Shown here one piece after another: positions 40,749 to 49,702 of a stretch of 64,000 bases of DNA. Under the pieces are notes generated by a model, which ran no database searches, was not told the DNA's origin, and saw nothing but the letters and a program-made list of their open reading frames with translations. The DNA lies in assembly GCA_903878115.1 (NCBI GenBank), contig CAIRGO010000229.1, positions 1 through 64,000 on the forward strand, written 5' to 3'. A program made the position numbers and the translations under genes. Origin of the DNA: Akkermansiaceae bacterium. GTDB taxonomy: Bacteria; Verrucomicrobiota; Verrucomicrobiia; Verrucomicrobiales; Akkermansiaceae. How positions within the stretch are numbered: the stretch's first letter is position 1; each line of letters begins with the position of its first letter.

Positions 40749-41732
40749 ATGCGCACATTATCATATCGAGAAGCACTTCGCGAAGGTCTAGATGAGGAAT
40801 TAGCCCGTGATGAAAACGTCGTTCTGATGGGCGAAGAAGTAGCCCAGTACAACGGTGCCTATAAAGTGACAGAAGGGTTATGGCAAAAATGGGGTGATAA
40901 ACGCATTGTTGACACGCCGATTTCGGAAGCAGGATTCATCGGTATGGGCATTGGCGCCTCGATGTTAGGCATTCGCCCGGTGATGGAATTGATGTTTTGG
41001 TCGTTTCATTCCGTTGCCTTTGACCAAATGGTCAACAATGCTGGCTGTGTGCGATACATGTCTGGTGGTTTGATCAATTGCCCGATTGTGGTGCGTGGTC
41101 CAGCCAACGGCGGCACGGGTGTGGGAGCGACTCATTCGCACATTCCTGAGGGACTTTTCGCGGCATTTCCGGGGATTAAAGTGGTGGCGCCTGCTACACC
41201 AGCAGATGTGAAAGGTCTTATCAAAGCGTCGATTCGCGACAACGATCCAGTGTTTTTCATGGAAAATACCTTGCTTTACGGAACGACTGGCCCTGTGCCA
41301 GATCTAGAAGACGGAGATCATGTGATTCCCTTGGGCCTAGCTGATTTGAAGCGTGAAGGTTCTGATCTTTCGCTGATTGCTCACGGTCGTTCGGTGCTTC
41401 ATGCCCTGGAAGCGGCAGAAATTTTGCAACGCGATCACGCCATTTCCTGTGATGTGTTAGATTTGCGCACTATTCGCCCTCTCGATCAAGACGCGATTCT
41501 GGCGACAGTGCGTAAAACACATCGTGCGGTGCTCGTGGACGAATCAAAAGCCTTTGGTGGTGTTTCCGCGATGGTGGCGACATTGATCCAGGATCATTGC
41601 TTTGATGACCTAGATGCCCCCGTGAAGCGTGTTTGCACTCTTGATGCGCCAGCAATTTATTCACCATTCGTAGAGAATGATCAGTTGCCAAATGCCAAGC
41701 GGATTGTTGCGCAGGTTCTGACCATTGCCTAA
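40749..41732 (+). CDS. pdhB: pyruvate dehydrogenase E1 component, beta subunit
   Basis: REALREGLDEELARDENVVLMGEEVAQYNGAYKVTEGL, RGPANGGTGVGATHSH. Confidence 0.96.
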   Translation: MRTLSYREALREGLDEELARDENVVLMGEEVAQYNGAYKVTEGLWQKWGDKRIVDTPISEAGFIGMGIGASMLGIRPVMELMFWSFHSVAFDQMVNNAGCVRYMSGGLINCPIVVRGPANGGTGVGATHSHIPEGLFAAFPGIKVVAPATPADVKGLIKASIRDNDPVFFMENTLLYGTTGPVPDLEDGDHVIPLGLADLKREGSDLSLIAHGRSVLHALEAAEILQRDHAISCDVLDLRTIRPLDQDAILATVRKTHRAVLVDESKAFGGVSAMVATLIQDHCFDDLDAPVKRVCTLDAPAIYSPFVENDQLPNAKRIVAQVLTIA

Positions 41733-41767
41733 TAAGTAAGAATTTTTTTGCAATAATCATTTTATCG

Positions 41768-41798
41768 TTGACCACCCTACCCTTCTATCGCTTATAAT
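41768..41798 (+). promoter_or_regulatory. sigma70-like promoter placing the TSS next to the ATG
   Basis: TTGACC-N19-TATAAT, -10 ending 9 nt before ATG at 41808. Confidence 0.5.
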
Positions 41799-41807
41799 CG
41801 CGCCGTT

Positions 41808-42191
41808 ATGAAAAGCCTTTTTCTCTCATCATTACTTGCTGTGACCGCTCTCGGTCTTTCTTCTTGCTGCTGCATGTTCGGCGGTCTTGGCAAAGCCGAA
41901 CACAAGACCGTTGAAAAACGTGTATGTGGTTATGACACTGTTACGAAAGAAGTGCAGGTTTCGTCGAAAGACGCGAAAGGCGGCATGCTCACCGAAACAG
42001 TGACAACCAAAGTTCCTCGTTATAAAAATGTGAAAGTCAAAGACAACGCTAGATGCGTGCGTTCTTATTGCCCTGGTCGCGGCACTTGTGGCAACACAAC
42101 AGAAACCACCATCAACATGGCAACAGACCAAGGTGGCGTGGGTAGTCCACATATCGGTCTTGTTCCAACGATGAGAGTTCTTGCTCCTTAA
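41808..42191 (+). CDS. putative lipoprotein
   Basis: MKSLFLSSLLAVTALGLSSCCCMFGG lipobox. Confidence 0.65.
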   Translation: MKSLFLSSLLAVTALGLSSCCCMFGGLGKAEHKTVEKRVCGYDTVTKEVQVSSKDAKGGMLTETVTTKVPRYKNVKVKDNARCVRSYCPGRGTCGNTTETTINMATDQGGVGSPHIGLVPTMRVLAP

Positions 42192-42215
42192 TTCTGCACA
42201 CCTCGTAATTTTTAT

Positions 42216-42249
42216 AAAGCGCGGTGAGGATCTCATCGCGCTTTTTTTC
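42216..42249 (+). terminator. Rho-independent terminator
   Basis: AAAGCGCGGTGAGGATCTCATCGCGCTTTTTTT. Confidence 0.8.
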
Positions 42250-42277
42250 TGGACGTTTTTTTCTACATCGAAACATC

Positions 42278-42901
42278 ATGCAAAAAGAACGATTCATCAT
42301 CATCATGGCCATAGCAGTAGTGATTTGCTTGGTGGAATCTAGCATTCGCCCTTATGATCGCCTCACTTGGGTAATGGAAGTAGCTCCGGTTCTGTTAGGC
42401 TTGCCTGTTCTTGTTTTTAGCTATCGAAAATACCCGCTAACTACGTTGGCCTATGTGTTGATTGCCGTTCATGCGATTGTGTTGATTTTTGGCGGAAAAT
42501 ATACTTACGCTCGTGTTCCCTTTGGATACTGGTTGCAAGAACTGTTAGGCACTGACCGCAATCCTTATGATAAAATAGGACATTTGATGCAGGGCCTCGT
42601 TCCAACTTTGCTTGCACGTGAAATCTTTGTGCGCAGCAAGACGATTTCTCTGAAATGGTTGATCAATCTCATTGCGCTTTGTGTGGCGATGACAATCAGC
42701 GCTTTTTATGAATTGATCGAATGGGCCGCGGCGTTGATGTTAGGACAAGGCGCAGACGAATTTTTGGGCCTTCAAGGCGATGAGTGGGACACGCAATCGG
42801 ATATGTTTTCTGCCAGCATCGGCGCTTTGATTGTTTGGATTATCTTATCAAAGTGGCATGATCGACAAATCAACGACAGGAGTGATTCGCGCGCGTGGTG
42901 A
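42278..42901 (+). CDS. DUF2238 membrane protein
   Basis: TM protein with RNPYDKIGHLMQGLVPTLLAREI, GQGADEFLGLQGDEWDTQSDMFSASIGA. Confidence 0.85.
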   Translation: MQKERFIIIMAIAVVICLVESSIRPYDRLTWVMEVAPVLLGLPVLVFSYRKYPLTTLAYVLIAVHAIVLIFGGKYTYARVPFGYWLQELLGTDRNPYDKIGHLMQGLVPTLLAREIFVRSKTISLKWLINLIALCVAMTISAFYELIEWAAALMLGQGADEFLGLQGDEWDTQSDMFSASIGALIVWIILSKWHDRQINDRSDSRAW

Positions 42902-43000
42902 AATTTTTTAATGAATTAAGACCCTAGGCGCAAAAAGTACTGGAATAATCTCATCTTATGGCGTATGAATTCGGCCGCTTCCAACAGATAACTTCACACC

Positions 43001-44317
43001 ATGGCTGTAAATATTGAAATGCCCAAACTCTCGGATACAATGACCGAGGGAACTCTTCTTAAATGGCACAAGAAGGTCGGAGACCGCATTGAAATTGGCG
43101 ATATCATCGCTGAGGTCGAAACCGACAAAGCAACCATGGAAATGGAGGCATTTGATGAGGGTATATTGACGTCGATCAATATCGAAGAGGGTGGAAAAGC
43201 TCCGATCAACTCCATCATTGCTGTACTTGATGGCAATGACGGCGTGGCAGCAGCAGCGGCAGCAACGCCAACCGCTGCAACGCCAACCGCTGCAGCACCA
43301 GTAGCTCAAGCGGTAGCCGCAGTTGCCGCAGTAGTCGCGCCAGTGGCTCATGCCTTGGGCGATCGCATCAAGTCTTCACCGCTAGCGCGTAAAGTCGCCG
43401 CATCGTTGCACGTGGATCTTTCTCAAATCACCGGCACTGGCCCAGGTGGTCGTATTGTTCGTGCTGATGTGGAATCCGCATCAGCTGCCCCTGCTGCTGC
43501 TGCCGCTCCTGCTCCTAGCAAACTTGGATCTGCCGCAGCCGCACTCGCAGCCGCCGCAAAAAATCGTGTTGCCTCCCCTGCTCCCAGCGCTCCAGCAGCC
43601 GTGGCGATTTTGCCAGTTGCCAAGGCAGACGATCAAATCATCGAGCTTTCTTCCCTGCGAAAAATCATCGCCTCTCGCCTGCTCACCTCGAAGCAAACCA
43701 TTCCTCATTTCTATCTGCACATCGAAGCTGATGCTGGACAATTGATGGGCTTGCGCAAACAAATCAACGATCAAGCTGCGGGAACTACGGGTAACAAATA
43801 TTCCGTAAATGATTTCATTATGAAAGCATTGATCAATGCTACCCAAGCGGTGCCTGCGATCAATTCTTCCTACGCGGGCGATCACATTGTGCGTTTTGGT
43901 TCGGTCGGATTGTCAGTGGCGATCGCGATCGAGGATGGCTTAGTAACACCTGTGGTGAAAAATGCTGAAACCAAGTCGTTGCTGCAAATTTCTCGCGAAG
44001 TAAAAGATTTCGCCGTGCGTGCGAAAGACCGCAAACTCCGCCCTGACGAGTTCGATGGCGGCACGATTACCATCTCCAATCTCGGCGCCTGGGGCATTGA
44101 ATCATTTGATGCCATCGTCAATCCACCGCAAGCTGCTATTTTATCAGTGGGCGCTGTGATCGATAAACCAATTGTGAAAAATGGACAAATCGTGATTGGT
44201 CAAATGATCAATCTTGGCCTCTCATGTGATCATCGCGTCGTCGATGGCGCCATCGCTGCGGCCTTCTTGAACGAAGTGAAAAAATTGATCGAAAGCCCCG
44301 CTTTGATGTTGGTCTGA
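43001..44317 (+). CDS. pdhC: dihydrolipoamide acetyltransferase (pyruvate dehydrogenase E2)
   Basis: Lipoyl ETDKATMEMEAFDEG; E3-binding domain; Ala/Pro linkers; catalytic SCDHRVVDGAIAAAFL. Confidence 0.95.
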   Translation: MAVNIEMPKLSDTMTEGTLLKWHKKVGDRIEIGDIIAEVETDKATMEMEAFDEGILTSINIEEGGKAPINSIIAVLDGNDGVAAAAAATPTAATPTAAAPVAQAVAAVAAVVAPVAHALGDRIKSSPLARKVAASLHVDLSQITGTGPGGRIVRADVESASAAPAAAAAPAPSKLGSAAAALAAAAKNRVASPAPSAPAAVAILPVAKADDQIIELSSLRKIIASRLLTSKQTIPHFYLHIEADAGQLMGLRKQINDQAAGTTGNKYSVNDFIMKALINATQAVPAINSSYAGDHIVRFGSVGLSVAIAIEDGLVTPVVKNAETKSLLQISREVKDFAVRAKDRKLRPDEFDGGTITISNLGAWGIESFDAIVNPPQAAILSVGAVIDKPIVKNGQIVIGQMINLGLSCDHRVVDGAIAAAFLNEVKKLIESPALMLV

Positions 44318-44346
44318 TCAGTATTTCCTTTCGTCAATTTTATCCC

Positions 44347-45348
44347 ATGACACGCTCGTATGTTTCGCTGCTAGCACTCAGTTTCGTTGGCGCTTTTCTG
44401 CTGTGTATTCTGAATTCGTGCGGCATTTCCGATCCTGTGACTCCGCCACCCGTTGCCGCAGGTTCCTTGCCACGCGTTTTGTTAGATAGCGGTAAACAAT
44501 TGCAATACCATCGCTCGATTCAGAGTGGCGTAGATACCTTTACGATACAAACAGGCAGTCGTTTATTACGTAAAGCGGGAAGCCCAGACATTGATCTCGT
44601 CGGTGCCATGCACGCGGCAGAACCTGCATATTATAAAAAATTGCAATCCGATCTGAACAAGGCAGATTTGGTGTTGTTTGAAGGTGTAGTTGACGAAAGT
44701 CAGCAGCAAGCCGAGGAAGCGATGTCGGATGCACAACGACAAAAAGCCTATCAAAAATCAGCCTACAGTCGATTGGCTGCCAGTCATGGCTTGGTGGCGC
44801 AACACACATCGATCAATTATGAAAGTTCTCGATTTCGCCGCTGCGATATGTCGGTGCAGCAAATGGATGCACTGTTGAAATCCGAAATGGCAAGTGGTGG
44901 ATCAGGAGCGAAAGCATCCACCGCAGCGGGCGAAGAATTTGCATCGGTGCGTAAAGTGCTTAGCGGCCAATCATGGGCGGCCAATGCGGTGATCGGGTTG
45001 ATTTCGATGAGCCCAGCACTGACGGCGCGCACGAGATTGATGTTGGTGGCGTCTGGTTCGGAGAGCAATGACGACGATTCATCGCTGCATCCCCGCTTAG
45101 AACAATTGATCCGCGAAGATCGGAACGCTTTCGTTATGAAAGAAGTCACCACGATCATGCGCAAGGAAAAAGGGCATCAACGCATTGCGATTTTCTACGG
45201 TGCAGCGCATCTTGCAGATTTACAAAAACGCTTTGCTGCGTTGGGTTATCGTCCGGTAGAATCGATTCGTTGGTACGACGCCGTGACCGCACACCCTTAT
45301 GCGGCGGGCATTACAGAAGATGAAGTAAAAGAAATTTTCACTCGATGA
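44347..45348 (+). CDS. TraB/GumN-like lipoprotein
   Basis: Lipobox ILNSCG; IDLVGAMHAAEPAYYKKL...DLVLFEGV; RIAIFYGAAHLADLQKRFAALGY. Confidence 0.65.
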   Translation: MTRSYVSLLALSFVGAFLLCILNSCGISDPVTPPPVAAGSLPRVLLDSGKQLQYHRSIQSGVDTFTIQTGSRLLRKAGSPDIDLVGAMHAAEPAYYKKLQSDLNKADLVLFEGVVDESQQQAEEAMSDAQRQKAYQKSAYSRLAASHGLVAQHTSINYESSRFRRCDMSVQQMDALLKSEMASGGSGAKASTAAGEEFASVRKVLSGQSWAANAVIGLISMSPALTARTRLMLVASGSESNDDDSSLHPRLEQLIREDRNAFVMKEVTTIMRKEKGHQRIAIFYGAAHLADLQKRFAALGYRPVESIRWYDAVTAHPYAAGITEDEVKEIFTR

Positions 45349-48331
45349 GCGCGTAGACTCCTTGATGGAGACCGATGGCGTAGCATTTTACCATGTTATT
45401 CGACACGCCTAATGCTTTTGCGGTGAGTGCACGATAGTGTAGCAATTGCTCACGATGTTTTTCTAACAAATCATTCGCAGTTGCGCCGACATCGGTTTTG
45501 TAATCGATAATTTCTACTGCTACAATCGTGTCATTGCTGCGTTCGATGTGCACGCGGTCCATGATGCCACGCACCAAAACACCATCGATCATCCCATCGA
45601 CGGGAATTTCTTTTTGACACACTATTGAGCGACCACCATGAGATAACAGCGACGCAATATCATGATTTTTTAATGCCGCAAGCACCACGGGGGGTAAGGC
45701 GGATAGATTTGTGGCATCATCGTCCAACCAAGTTATTTTTTCTAATAACGCATGAATCTCCGTTCCGCGCTGCATGGCGGCATAGTCTTTTGGCAGATTA
45801 TCCGAGTGTGATGCTTTTTTACTGCGATGACGCCTGATCGCATTGCCTAAGGTGATGGGTGACGCCTCAGATACTTCTTTCACAATCGTTTTAACACGAT
45901 CAAAACAAGCGAAACTCCCCTCTTCGAAAAGCAAGGTTCCCTCACCAGAGCAGGAGTCTTTGATCAAATTCGTTAGAGAATTGTTAGGTTCACTCGATTC
46001 TTTACTATCTAACAAAACATATAGGCCCTGTTTGGCTCGGGTGAGAGCCACATAGAGCACGCACATGGCTTCGTAGCATTGTGCCTCGCTCCATGTTTTT
46101 TCAGCTTCTTGCATGGCGATAATCATTTTCCTCGCCCACTGCGGAGGGCTTTGGCAGATCCAATCGGTGCCACGTGCGATGTCAAAATTTCCTGAGTTCG
46201 GAATTTTTTCTTTCGATATGATTGGCAGCAGAACGACATCAAAGCCTAGCCCTTTCGATTTGTGAATCGTCATGACTTGAATCTGCGCGGCACCAGGGCT
46301 TTGGCTAATTTCCATGCGCGCTAATGCTTCCGACGCGGCTTTTGCCGATCCTGTGCCGCTGGTATCAATTTCGTGCAGCTTTTGTATGATGTCTAACACG
46401 CGGCTTTTGGCAAAGGCAGAAAGTTGCGACCACTGATCTTCTAACAAAAAGTTGACCAATCCGCTATAGCCGTGTTCAGCAGCGTAATGATGAATTTTTA
46501 GCCAGTATGTTGCAGAAAATTTATCTAACAAAATTTGGTGAAGTCGAGACATTTTCACCGCTTCCTCGGCATAACGATCAGCGGGGTCAGCAAGCCAGCG
46601 AAATAATTGTGCCAGTGCGACACCGATCGGATGATCTTCGCATGGTTTTCTGTTTCCATCCTCGATGACATGAAAACCTTCTGCGCGTAAGTGGTCAGAA
46701 ATCGTTTGTACATCCTTCTTCGTCCGCAGCAGAATACCGCAGGATAGTTCTTTTTTGCCGATGCCGATTTCATGAAGAATTTCTACCATACGAGTAAGAT
46801 GGTTGTGGTCTTCTGTCGTTTCAATCGCCTCTACGCGAGCATGACCGCGCAATTCTTTTTTCGCGGCGATGTGGTCTTCCCATTGCCAAGCATAACCAGC
46901 GGCACCATAGAAATACTTTAAGCGATCAACGTTTCCGCATACTCGATTGACTAAGGATAAAACCTCAGTCGCCGAGCGATAGGACTCTGGCATGGTTTCC
47001 ACGCACATGTTTTGTTGATAGCGTTGATGGACTTCATCAAATAGCCTGACATCACCTCCACGCCAGCCGTAGATGGCTTGTTTTTTGTCACCTACTAAGA
47101 ATATAGTACCTTCATCATCGGTCGCGGCTTCGTCAATTAAGGGAAATAATCCCATCCAATCCGAGCGGCTTGTATCTTGGAACTCATCGAGTAACCAATG
47201 CGAGTATTTGGCATCGAGCCGGAAGTCGAGAGCCTCGCGCATCAGGCGTTTTTCTTCATGATTTGCCCAATCGTTCATTAACACCTTGATGTCACTAAAA
47301 TTGAACATGCCTTTGCTGCGCATGCGTCGGTCACAGACTTCATCGTAAATGACGATGACTTCACGTATCGCTTGTGTGAATTCGCAGGCATTCATCATTT
47401 CCGCACGCGCTGCACACAGCAAAGTCTCGCGGAAAATTGCAGCCGTGGCTTGCGGCATCACAAACTCTTTGTAAAGTGATAAGGTAATGTCAGACTCTAT
47501 GGGCAATGAACAAATATCTAACAATTGATCGGCAAGCTTACTACTAATTTTGCCAATCGTCCCACTGCCAACAGTGTGATTGGTAATGTTAGTGATGATT
47601 TTTTCTAGGCTGGGTCGCTGCCGTTTGTCATTGAAAGCAATATCTTCCATTGCGTTCATTAACAGAGCCTCAAAATGATTTTTTTGCTCATGCCACTGCA
47701 CCTGACTGCCGCCTTCAGCGAGTTCGATGGGCCCCCAGCGCATACGATCGGCATCATTGCGCCATTGTTCGTGCCAACTTTCTACATACGATTCTAATTC
47801 GCGCTGCACATTGACGGCCTCTCGCCCCATCAGGGATTTGCGGAACACTTGATAGAATTTTTCTGATTGTTCTGGCGTGAGATCATCGCGCAAGATGCCA
47901 CTTAGCATTTCTTCATGTATTTGCTTTAACGCCGCACCTTCGATCAACTGAAAATTCCCCGCCGAAACACCAAGCTCATGCGGAAATGATTTCACCACGC
48001 GCGAAAAAAATCCATCCATGGTCCCAAGGGTGATTCGCGGTAGAGATCGAATCAATTTTTCTAACACATCAGGAAAATTGACGGCTATCTGCAAATCATT
48101 CCGAATATTCTGAGCATAGTTCTTATCGAGACATGCCTTGGCAATTTTCGACAACACTTCGTCCGTAAACTCCCCTGCTGCCTTGCGTGTAAATGTCAGC
48201 GCGACAATCGTTTCAGGAGCCACACCTTTGGCAATAAATCCAAGAATCCTGTTGCTTAACTGATAAGTCTTTCCCGAGCCAGCAGAAGCTAAAACCATCA
48301 AGTTCGGTTCGAGAATTTTCATCAACAACAC
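45338..48331 (-). CDS. UvrD-family helicase/RecB-type nuclease (AddA-like)
   Basis: LASAGSGKTYQLSNRI Walker A, LLDEFQDTSRSDW, GDKKQAIYGWRGGD, C-terminal EIIDYKTD nuclease motif. Confidence 0.88.
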   Translation of the reverse strand: MLLMKILEPNLMVLASAGSGKTYQLSNRILGFIAKGVAPETIVALTFTRKAAGEFTDEVLSKIAKACLDKNYAQNIRNDLQIAVNFPDVLEKLIRSLPRITLGTMDGFFSRVVKSFPHELGVSAGNFQLIEGAALKQIHEEMLSGILRDDLTPEQSEKFYQVFRKSLMGREAVNVQRELESYVESWHEQWRNDADRMRWGPIELAEGGSQVQWHEQKNHFEALLMNAMEDIAFNDKRQRPSLEKIITNITNHTVGSGTIGKISSKLADQLLDICSLPIESDITLSLYKEFVMPQATAAIFRETLLCAARAEMMNACEFTQAIREVIVIYDEVCDRRMRSKGMFNFSDIKVLMNDWANHEEKRLMREALDFRLDAKYSHWLLDEFQDTSRSDWMGLFPLIDEAATDDEGTIFLVGDKKQAIYGWRGGDVRLFDEVHQRYQQNMCVETMPESYRSATEVLSLVNRVCGNVDRLKYFYGAAGYAWQWEDHIAAKKELRGHARVEAIETTEDHNHLTRMVEILHEIGIGKKELSCGILLRTKKDVQTISDHLRAEGFHVIEDGNRKPCEDHPIGVALAQLFRWLADPADRYAEEAVKMSRLHQILLDKFSATYWLKIHHYAAEHGYSGLVNFLLEDQWSQLSAFAKSRVLDIIQKLHEIDTSGTGSAKAASEALARMEISQSPGAAQIQVMTIHKSKGLGFDVVLLPIISKEKIPNSGNFDIARGTDWICQSPPQWARKMIIAMQEAEKTWSEAQCYEAMCVLYVALTRAKQGLYVLLDSKESSEPNNSLTNLIKDSCSGEGTLLFEEGSFACFDRVKTIVKEVSEASPITLGNAIRRHRSKKASHSDNLPKDYAAMQRGTEIHALLEKITWLDDDATNLSALPPVVLAALKNHDIASLLSHGGRSIVCQKEIPVDGMIDGVLVRGIMDRVHIERSNDTIVAVEIIDYKTDVGATANDLLEKHREQLLHYRALTAKALGVSNNMVKCYAIGLHQGVYALIE
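47093..47108. repeat. TACTA-N6-TAGTA palindrome (TACTAAGAATATAGTA)
   Basis: Exact match, inside the AddA-like gene. Confidence 0.9.
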
Positions 48332-48565
48332 CCTATCGGATGTTGACGGGAATACAACGACAAAACATGACTGGTTCGATACCGCAACATAGCCGCGGGG
48401 TGGGGCGGGGAAGTGATTGGGCCCTGAAAAACACGAATTCCCCTAAAAAAGCCAGTATTCAGGATTGCGTGACGGGGGGGCGTTGCGCATGATTGCTCGG
48501 CGAGGCACTGTCGAGCATTTTGTTGGAAAAATGCCCATCTTTTGCGCGTAGGATAAGCAAACAAA

Positions 48566-49663
48566 ATGACTGAGAAGCGTTTAAAAGTGGTAATTGCATG
48601 CGGCGGTACGGGTGGACATTTGTTTCCGGGGATCGCCGTAGCGGAAGAATTGCGGGCGCGTGGTCACGATCCCTTGTTGCTGATCTCGCAAAAAAATGTG
48701 GACCAAGAGGCATCGAAAAAATATGGCGACTTGGAATTTCTCGCGATTCCTGCCGTCGCAAAACCATCGACTTTATCTCCTAAAATGATTCCCTTTTTGT
48801 GGAAGTTATGGAGCACTGCTCGGTTGTGCAAAAAAATTCTGCGCGAACGCAATGCTGACATCGTCATTGGCATGGGTGGCTTCACCTCTCTGCCGCCGGT
48901 ATTTGCAGGAAGGCAATTAGGTTTGAAAACTTTTGTTCATGATTCGAATGCGTTGCCAGGTAAGGCAAATCGATTGACAGCAAAATTTTGCACGCAGGTA
49001 TTTGTCGGGATGAAAGAGGCGATACCATTTTTCCCTAGGCGTGAGGTAATTGTCACTGGCACACCGGTGCGAGGTGAAATGAAATGCTTGCCGAGTCGTG
49101 ATGATGCGGCGCGGAAGTTTGGACTGAATGCCACACAGCCAGTGTTAGTCGTGATGGGTGGCAGCCAAGGCGCACGTCGATTGAACGCGTTAGTCGCAGA
49201 GGCATTTGACCATTTTCCCACCGGCACGCAAGTTCTGCATGTGGCGGGCACACTGGATGAATCGCGGGTACGAGAGGCCGCAAATGGTCGCGCTGGTTAT
49301 ACGGTGCTGGGATTCTGTGATGATATGCCTGCTGTTTATGCCGTGGCCGATCTGGTGTTGTGTCGCTCGGGCGCTTCGAGCCTCACCGAATTAGCATACG
49401 CTGGTTTGGCATCGATCTTGGTGCCATTTCCTTACGCTGCAGATGACCATCAAACCAAAAATGCAGATGCCTTTGCCAATGCGGGTGCAGCGAAATTAGT
49501 GCAAGAGGCACAGCTCGATGGTGATAGCTTGGCGCGACTCGTGACAGAAATTTTAAACAACTACGATATTCATAGTAGCATGAAAAAAGCAGCAGCCGCT
49601 CTTGATGTGCCTGATGCTGCCGCAAGAGTTTGCCAGAACATGGAAGCGGCGATGAAGAAATGA
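48566..49663 (+). CDS. murG: UDP-N-acetylglucosamine transferase MurG
   Basis: ACGGTGGHLFPGIAVAEELRARGHD; VMGGSQGARRLN; LVLCRSGASSLTELAYAGLASILVPFPYAADDHQTKNA. Confidence 0.96.
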   Translation: MTEKRLKVVIACGGTGGHLFPGIAVAEELRARGHDPLLLISQKNVDQEASKKYGDLEFLAIPAVAKPSTLSPKMIPFLWKLWSTARLCKKILRERNADIVIGMGGFTSLPPVFAGRQLGLKTFVHDSNALPGKANRLTAKFCTQVFVGMKEAIPFFPRREVIVTGTPVRGEMKCLPSRDDAARKFGLNATQPVLVVMGGSQGARRLNALVAEAFDHFPTGTQVLHVAGTLDESRVREAANGRAGYTVLGFCDDMPAVYAVADLVLCRSGASSLTELAYAGLASILVPFPYAADDHQTKNADAFANAGAAKLVQEAQLDGDSLARLVTEILNNYDIHSSMKKAAAALDVPDAAARVCQNMEAAMKK

Positions 49664-49702
49664 ATTACGATAATTGTAGTAGATACATAGAAAGCAAAAC
49701 AA

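Noticed and set aside
48360-48560. G-rich intergenic stretch between addA-like and murG (GGGGTGGGGCGGGG, GGGGGGG)
   Set aside because: Could form a G-quadruplex or promoter structure but no repeat or conserved element is visible; insufficient evidence.
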